DNA of 64,000 nucleotides, from NCBI RefSeq assembly GCF_004214935.1, contig NZ_SFCC01000017.1, positions 62,001-126,000 of the forward strand, read 5' to 3'. This DNA is from Amycolatopsis suaedae (lineage in GTDB: Bacteria > Actinomycetota > Actinomycetes > Mycobacteriales > Pseudonocardiaceae). Both the position numbers and the translations under genes were made by a program. Shown one piece after another: positions 59,552 through 64,000 of the stretch. The stretch's first letter is position 1. Each line of letters begins with the position of its first letter. The notes beneath the pieces were generated by a model. That model had not been told where the DNA came from and ran no database searches. It was given only the letters and a program-made list of their open reading frames with translations.

Positions 59552-61140
59552 TCCGGCTCCTTCCCGAACAGCGTGCGGGCCTCGCCCGCGGTGACGACCG
59601 ACCCGGTGATCAGCACCCCGCCGCCGGATAGCGGCTCCTCCGGGTCGTCGGAGGTCTCGACCAGCCCGACCGCGGTCTCCACGGCGGCGTCCAGCGTCGC
59701 GGCGGCGACGACGCGCTCCTCGCCGAACACCGACGTCGCCAGTTGCTCCAGCTCCAGCACCGGCAGCGCCCTCGGCGAGCGCGGCTGGGTGACGACGACC
59801 TCGGACACCACCGGCTCCAGCGCGTCGAGGATGCCACGGGCGTCCTTGTCGGTGAGCACCCCGACGACGGCGACGAGCTTGCGGAAGCTGAACTCCTCGG
59901 CCACGGTCGCGGCCAGCGCGCGGGCACCGTGCGGGTTGTGCGCGGCGTCGACCATGATCGCCGGCGCGGCCCGCAGCCGCTCCAGCCTGCCCGGGTTGTT
60001 CATCCCGGCGAACGCCTCCCGCACCGCCTCGACGACCAGCTGCCGGTCCTTGCCCGCACCGAAGAACGCCTCGACGGCGGCCAGCGCGAGCGCGGCGTTG
60101 TCGGCCTGGTGCTTGCCGTGCAGCGGCAGGAAGACGTCGTCGTAGACGCCGCCGAGGCCCTGCAGCGTGAGCAGCTGCCCGCCGACGGCGATCTCGCGGC
60201 GCAGCACGGCGAACTCGCTGCCCGCCCTGGCGACGACGGCGTCGACCTCGACGGCCCGTTCCAGCAGCACCCGCAGCGCGGCCGGGTCCTGCTCGGCCAG
60301 CACGGCGACGCTGCCGGGCTTGATGATCCCGGCCTTCTCACCGGCGATGCCGGCCAGGTCGCTGCCCAGATACTCGGTGTGGTCGACGTCGATCGGGGTG
60401 ATGACGGCGACCTGCGCGTCGGCGACGTTGGTGGCGTCCCAGGTGCCGCCCAGCCCGGTCTCCAGCACGACGGCCTCGGCGGGGGCGTCAGCGAAGGCGG
60501 CGAACGCCATGCCGGTGAGCACTTCGAACTTGCTCATCGGGACCTCGCTCGCCCCGTCGACCATCGTGACGAACGGCTCGACGTCGCGGTAGGTCGCCAC
60601 GTAGCGCGCGGCCGAGATGGGCATGCCGTCGACGGCGATGCGCTCGGTGACCAGCTGCAGGTGCGGGCTGGTGTAGCGGCCGGTGCGCACGCCCATGCGG
60701 GTGAGCAGGGCGTCGATCATCCGGGCCGTGGAGCCCTTGCCGTTGGTGCCGGCGACGTGCAGCACCGGGTAGGTGGTCTGCGGATCGCCGAGCAGGTTGC
60801 ACAGCGTGCGGACGCGGTCCAGCGACGGTGCGATCTTGGTCTCCGGCCACCGCTGGTTCAGCTCGGCCTCGACGGCCCGCAGCTGCGCGCGGGCCTCCGG
60901 CCCGTTCTCCTCGGGCAGTTCGTCGGTGCCCTGGTCGTCCAGCTCGTGGGTGTCCTCACCGGCGGGTACGTCGGGCACCGGGCCCAGCGCGAGGTTGTCG
61001 CCGAGCTGGCCCACTCCCCCGACACCGGCGCCCGAACCGCCACCCGCGGTGTAGGCGGGGTCCTCGCCGTCGACGATCTCGTCGATGCCGGCGTAGCCGT
61101 CCAGGTGACCGGCCTCCGGCTCTTCCGCGTCTCGCGGCAC
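59548..61140 (-). CDS. folC: Bifunctional folylpolyglutamate synthase / dihydrofolate synthase
   Basis: The enzyme adds glutamates to folate. The 530-residue protein has HVAGTNGKGSTARMIDALL (P-loop), TSPHLQLVTERI, TGLGGTWDATN and DVDHTEYLG. The C-terminal domain is shown by MVDAAHNPHGARAL. The usual length is about 430-460. The extra roughly 75 N-terminal residues are acidic and glycine-rich and look disordered. GTG 61140 is preferred because GGGAG lies five bases upstream. The DUF4233 gene is coupled downstream. Confidence 0.95.
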   Translation of the reverse strand: MPRDAEEPEAGHLDGYAGIDEIVDGEDPAYTAGGGSGAGVGGVGQLGDNLALGPVPDVPAGEDTHELDDQGTDELPEENGPEARAQLRAVEAELNQRWPETKIAPSLDRVRTLCNLLGDPQTTYPVLHVAGTNGKGSTARMIDALLTRMGVRTGRYTSPHLQLVTERIAVDGMPISAARYVATYRDVEPFVTMVDGASEVPMSKFEVLTGMAFAAFADAPAEAVVLETGLGGTWDATNVADAQVAVITPIDVDHTEYLGSDLAGIAGEKAGIIKPGSVAVLAEQDPAALRVLLERAVEVDAVVARAGSEFAVLRREIAVGGQLLTLQGLGGVYDDVFLPLHGKHQADNAALALAAVEAFFGAGKDRQLVVEAVREAFAGMNNPGRLERLRAAPAIMVDAAHNPHGARALAATVAEEFSFRKLVAVVGVLTDKDARGILDALEPVVSEVVVTQPRSPRALPVLELEQLATSVFGEERVVAAATLDAAVETAVGLVETSDDPEEPLSGGGVLITGSVVTAGEARTLFGKEPE

Positions 61141-61207
61141 ACACACTCCCAAGTCTCGGACGGACCAGCCGAGTCTACGAGTGCCCGGATTCGGGCAGGG
61201 TGGTGAC

Positions 61208-61816
61208 GTGCCCTTCAACCACAACGACCACTACCACCCGCTGCTGCTGCGCCACGTTCCGGCGGGGGCCCGCACGGCCTTGGACGTCGGCTGCGGCCTC
61301 GGCACGTTCGCGCGCAGGCTGGCCGCCACCGGGCTGGAGGTGACCGGGCTGGACGCGTCCAGGGAGATGGTGAGTGCCGCGCGGGCGCTCGGGCCGGATA
61401 CCGTCACCTACCGGCACGCCGACGTGACGGCGGAGGACCTGCCTGCCGGCGGGTACGACTTCGTGTCCTGCCTGGCCGCCCTGCACCACATGCCGTTCGA
61501 GACGGTGGCGAAGCTGCGCGACGCGCTCGCGCCGGGTGGTGTGCTGGTCGTGCTGGGCATGGCCAGGGCCCGGAAGGTGCGGGAGTTCGCGGCCTGGACC
61601 GCCGCCGTCGCGCTGGACCAGCCGCCGAAGCTGGCGGTGCGGCTGGGTGAGCGGCTCAACGGCGGTGCCGCCCCGCTGCCGGTGATGCCGATGCGGGACC
61701 CGGACCAGACGATGACCCAGGTGCGCCGCGAGTCGGCCCGGCTGCTGCCCGGCAGCAGCGTGCGGGTGCTGCTGTTCTGGCGTTACCTGCTGACCTACCG
61801 CGCGCCGGTGGCATAG
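61208..61816 (+). CDS. Class I SAM-dependent methyltransferase
   Basis: The 202-residue protein has the SAM motif ALDVGCGLGTFARRLAATGL and VTGLDASREMVSAA, then YDFVSCLAALHHMPFETV and LAPGGVLVVLGMAR. It resembles small-molecule or quinone-type methyltransferases without a decisive signature. GTG 61208 is chosen because the conserved NDHYHPLLL segment starts there. It diverges from folC. A terminator hairpin follows. Confidence 0.88.
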   Translation: MPFNHNDHYHPLLLRHVPAGARTALDVGCGLGTFARRLAATGLEVTGLDASREMVSAARALGPDTVTYRHADVTAEDLPAGGYDFVSCLAALHHMPFETVAKLRDALAPGGVLVVLGMARARKVREFAAWTAAVALDQPPKLAVRLGERLNGGAAPLPVMPMRDPDQTMTQVRRESARLLPGSSVRVLLFWRYLLTYRAPVA

Positions 61817-61821
61817 AAGAA

Positions 61822-61851
61822 CCCACACCCCCGGGTCAGCGAGGGTGTGGG
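61822..61851 (+). terminator. Hairpin terminator after the methyltransferase gene
   Basis: CCCACACCC at 61822-61830 pairs exactly with GGGTGTGGG at 61843-61851 around a 12-base loop. It begins six bases after the stop codon. Confidence 0.8.
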
Positions 61852-62055
61852 CCACAGCGAGGAGCGATCCGGCAATCACCCTCGCGCCTTCCGCGCCCGC
61901 CGGGGCAGGGGGCGCGAGCCGTGAATCCGGTTCGCGTCTCACCGGTGAGCGCTGATGCAGCGACTCTACGAAGTACTTCCGATTCAGACAAGCGAAAGAC
62001 CGTTGCAGCTAACCGAAACGCGCCCGAAACACCCGAATGGAGTCCCCGACTTGAC

Positions 62056-62090
62056 GAACACAAACGTTCATTTCTGACGGTTGCTGTACA
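62056..62090 (+). promoter_or_regulatory. Promoter/operator block shared by the two P450 genes, copy 1
   Basis: The block begins GAACACAAACGTTCATTTC and ends TGTACA. Its first 14 bases form the inverted repeat GAAC-N6-GTTC. The block before the second P450 gene (63746-63780) matches 26 of 35 positions. The two blocks agree at 17 of the first 19 bases. The ATG of the first P450 is nine bases further on, and the surrounding DNA is less GC-rich than average. Confidence 0.7.
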
Positions 62091-62099
62091 GTCGCGGCC

Positions 62100-63341
62100 A
62101 TGTCGATCCTCAACGACGTGAGCCGGGTCCTGAAGTACCGGGCCCGCAACGCCGCGGTCGCGATCATGGCCCGCACGGGCGACCCGCTGTGCCGGATCAT
62201 GCACCGCCCGGCCGGGGAGCACACCGTCTACGCCGAGCTGCGTGCCCGCGGCCCGGTGCACCAGCCGAAGCAGGGACCGCCGCTGCTGCTGTCCCACCGC
62301 CTGTGCTCGGAGGTACTGCGGGACACGAGGATCGGCATGCGCCTGCCCGGCGGCCGGTCGGCGAGCCCGAACAACACCCTGTCCGGCACGTTCATCGAAT
62401 ACGACCCGCCGGACCACACGCGGCTGCGGCGGCTGGCGGCGCCGGCGTTCCGGCCCAGGCTGCTGCGCGACTACCGCACCAGGATCGAGAAGGTCACCCT
62501 GGACCTGCTGCACTCCGCCGTGCGCAAGGGCGAGTTCGACCTGGTCACCGACTTCGCCTCGCCGCTGCCCATCGCGGTCATCAGCGACCTGCTCGGCATC
62601 CCCGACGAGCACGCCGACCGGTTCGCCCGCAACGGCAGGCTGATGGCCGAGTCGCCCATGGGTACCAGCCGGCTCGGTCACCAGCGCGCGATCAACGCCG
62701 CGATCGCCGACCTCGGCCGGCTGTTCGCCGACCTGATGGAGCAGCGCCGGGCCGACCCGCGCGACGACGTCATCAGCCTGCTCACCGCCGCCGAGTCCGA
62801 GGACCGGATCACCGCGGACGAGCTGGTCAAGACATGCGGACTGCTGCTCATCGCCGGGTTCGAGACCACGGTCAACCTGATCGGCAACGCGACCAAGCTC
62901 CTGACCGACGACCACCCCGCGCAGTGGGCCCTGCTCAAGCAGGATCCGGACCTGGCGCCGCGTGCCGTGGAGGAGGTTCTGCGGTACGCGCCGCCGGTTC
63001 CGTTCGCCAGCAGGATCTGCCAGGAGACCGTCGACCTCGACGGGCGGTCCCTGCCGCCGAAGACCATGCTGATGCTGCTGTTCGCCGCCGCCAACCGCGA
63101 CCCGGAGGCCTACGCCGAGCCGGACCAGTTCCTGCTGGAGCGCGCCGCCGGCGAGCCCGAGCACCTGTCGTTCTCCAGCGGCATCCACTACTGCCTCGGC
63201 GCGCCGCTGGCCCGCATGGAAGGCGAGGTCGCGCTGCGGGCGATGATCGAGCTGATGCCGAACCTGCGCGTCATCGGGGAGCCGACCCCGCGGCCGACCA
63301 ACGTGCTCCGCGGCTACCTGCACCTGCCCGTCGCCGTCTGA
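62100..63341 (+). CDS. Cytochrome P450
   Basis: The 413-residue soluble heme monooxygenase has the I-helix oxygen-activation motif AGFETTVN, the K-helix EEVLR, and the heme loop FSSGIHYCLGAP with its cysteine ligand. EYDPPDHTRLRRLAAPAF is the C-helix region. The N-terminus has no membrane anchor, as in class I bacterial P450s that need ferredoxin partners. The next P450, 440 bases downstream, is closely similar, so this is a tandem duplication. No ferredoxin gene is in view. Confidence 0.95.
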   Translation: MSILNDVSRVLKYRARNAAVAIMARTGDPLCRIMHRPAGEHTVYAELRARGPVHQPKQGPPLLLSHRLCSEVLRDTRIGMRLPGGRSASPNNTLSGTFIEYDPPDHTRLRRLAAPAFRPRLLRDYRTRIEKVTLDLLHSAVRKGEFDLVTDFASPLPIAVISDLLGIPDEHADRFARNGRLMAESPMGTSRLGHQRAINAAIADLGRLFADLMEQRRADPRDDVISLLTAAESEDRITADELVKTCGLLLIAGFETTVNLIGNATKLLTDDHPAQWALLKQDPDLAPRAVEEVLRYAPPVPFASRICQETVDLDGRSLPPKTMLMLLFAAANRDPEAYAEPDQFLLERAAGEPEHLSFSSGIHYCLGAPLARMEGEVALRAMIELMPNLRVIGEPTPRPTNVLRGYLHLPVAV

Positions 63342-63359
63342 CCCGCGCCCGCGTGCGCG

Positions 63360-63728
63360 CTACAGGTCCGGCAGCGGGTCGGGCGGCGCGGCGTCGCGGC
63401 GGCGCAGGTCCGCGTCGGCGGCGTTGACGACGGCGACGTACTCGTCGTCCACCTCGTACTCCATACCGTTGAACTCGAACCACGGCGTCAGCGAACCGAC
63501 CTCCACCGGCCCGATCCGCTGGTTACGCGGGTTGACCGCGAGCACCGACCTGGGTTTACGCCGGCTCCAGAGCCCGGTGGACAGCACGGTGATCGACCGG
63601 TCGGTCACCACGAAGAGCACGCTGGGCGTGACAGAACCACGTAGATCGGCCGGGAAGACGTACTGGATCTCGTCGCCGGGGTCGAGGAATGCGCGGATCT
63701 TCCTGCGGATCGCCGAGGTCACGGGCAT
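63360..63728 (-). CDS. PH-domain-like small protein
   Basis: The 122-residue protein (ATG 63728) has a beta-rich pattern, DEIQYVFPADLRGSV, VLFVVTDRSITVLST and SLTPWFEFNGMEYEVDD, that suggests a small PH-like fold of the bacterial PH-domain kind. It carries no signal or membrane segment. It lies between two paralogous P450 genes on the opposite strand. It may be divergently controlled by the shared promoter block at 63746-63780. Function unknown. Confidence 0.75.
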   Translation of the reverse strand: MPVTSAIRRKIRAFLDPGDEIQYVFPADLRGSVTPSVLFVVTDRSITVLSTGLWSRRKPRSVLAVNPRNQRIGPVEVGSLTPWFEFNGMEYEVDDEYVAVVNAADADLRRRDAAPPDPLPDL

Positions 63729-63745
63729 GCCCCAAACTACCGCGT

Positions 63746-63780
63746 GAACATCAACGTTCATTTCCGTATATTCGTGTACA
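63746..63780. promoter_or_regulatory. Promoter/operator block shared by the two P450 genes, copy 2
   Basis: The block begins GAACATCAACGTTCATTTC and ends TGTACA directly at the start codon of the second P450 gene. It contains the same GAAC-N6-GTTC inverted repeat as copy 1. TATATT at 63767-63772 could be a -10 box giving a leaderless message for the second P450. Confidence 0.7.
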
Positions 63781-64000
63781 TGACACTTCTCAGGGACACC
63801 GGAAAGGTCATCCGCTCCTGGACCGACAGGGCCGCGCTCGCGGCCCTGGCCGCCGCGGGCAACCCGCTGGCCGGCGTGCTGCGCGACCCGGCCGGCGAGC
63901 ACGCCGTCTACGCGAAGCTGCGGGCCCGCGGCCCGGTGCATCGGCCCATGCTGGGGCCGCCGCTGGTGCTGTCCCACCGGGTATGCGGCGAAGTCCTGCG
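63780..64000 (+). CDS. Cytochrome P450, N-terminal part (cut by window end)
   Basis: The frame from ATG 63780 runs off the window after 73 complete codons. The visible part, with AGNPLAGVLRDPAGEHAVY and LRARGPVHRPMLGPPLVLSH, aligns throughout with residues 1-73 of the upstream P450 (DPLCRIMHRPAGEHTVY, LRARGPVHQPKQGPPLLLSH). They are a tandem paralogous pair with matching promoters. Heme-binding residues lie outside the window. Confidence 0.9.
   Translation, partial: MTLLRDTGKVIRSWTDRAALAALAAAGNPLAGVLRDPAGEHAVYAKLRARGPVHRPMLGPPLVLSHRVCGEVL

Noticed and set aside
61836..63323. 495-codon minus-strand frame over the P450 gene
   Set aside because: It is an antisense shadow. The plus-strand P450 has all family motifs.
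1..64000. tRNA or rRNA genes
   Set aside because: No segment with a T-loop, anticodon arm and acceptor stem together was found by reading. Isolated GTTCGA matches lie inside coding sequence.

Overview
The window is a dense, very GC-rich chromosomal segment with extreme third-position GC, many GTG starts and NTGA stop/start overlaps. It carries DasR-type operators, mycothiol-phylum style sulfur genes and the conserved actinobacterial block nadD-rsfS-gpgP-octT-degV-comEA-comEC / holA / rpsT / lepA. Together these point to an actinomycete, most likely a Pseudonocardiaceae member such as Amycolatopsis. That genus is inferred from gene content and repeat style and has not been proved.

Layout. 1-664 is the truncated hemW. 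665-6588 is a sulfate assimilation operon: Cys leader peptide, sulfite reductase, zinc-ribbon protein, APS reductase cysH, cysD, cysN and a sirohydrochlorin chelatase. 6.6-14.7 kb is mixed metabolism plus a secreted RNase Sa-like ribonuclease with its barstar inhibitor. 14.7-17.8 kb is a convergent chitin-utilisation pair, GH20 hexosaminidase and GH18 chitinase, each behind a DasR-type box. 17.8-22.6 kb holds lepA, small enzymes and a shortened flavin oxidoreductase gene. 22.8-28.6 kb holds rpsT, a two-component system with an unusual double kinase, holA, and thrC behind a SAM-I riboswitch. 28.6-30.1 kb is a lipoprotein, a DUF6221-type gene and a repeat-filled gap. 30.1-36.5 kb is the comEC-to-nadD operon, which includes two methylglucose lipopolysaccharide genes (gpgP, octT). 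36.5-41 kb has a RecQ helicase fused to a phosphoribosyltransferase-like tail, an MHS transporter and an unknown gene. 41-47.1 kb is proB-obgE-rpmA-rplU-rne. 47.6-54.9 kb has a secreted subtilase, a drug-type ABC exporter and a two-domain secreted phosphodiester glycosidase/phosphoesterase. 55-61.8 kb has repeats, an NmrA-like/TetR pair, ndk, phoD, a DUF4233 protein, folC and a methyltransferase. 62-64 kb has two tandem paralogous P450s, the second cut by the window end, with nearly identical promoter blocks around a small PH-like protein.

The least ordinary material lies between and around genes. There are two full-length palindromic MITE-like elements of about 162-164 bp, placed directly after the cysD and recQ stop codons. 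A dispersed GTGAAGGCC-RCCTTCA palindrome family and a degenerate 21/22-bp tandem array are also present. Regulatory structure includes the Cys leader with a hairpin that can hide the sulfite reductase ribosome binding site, the SAM riboswitch in front of threonine synthase, paired dre sites, a perfect CRP-type box before recQ and several palindromic operators. No tRNA, rRNA, CRISPR array or intact transposase gene was found.
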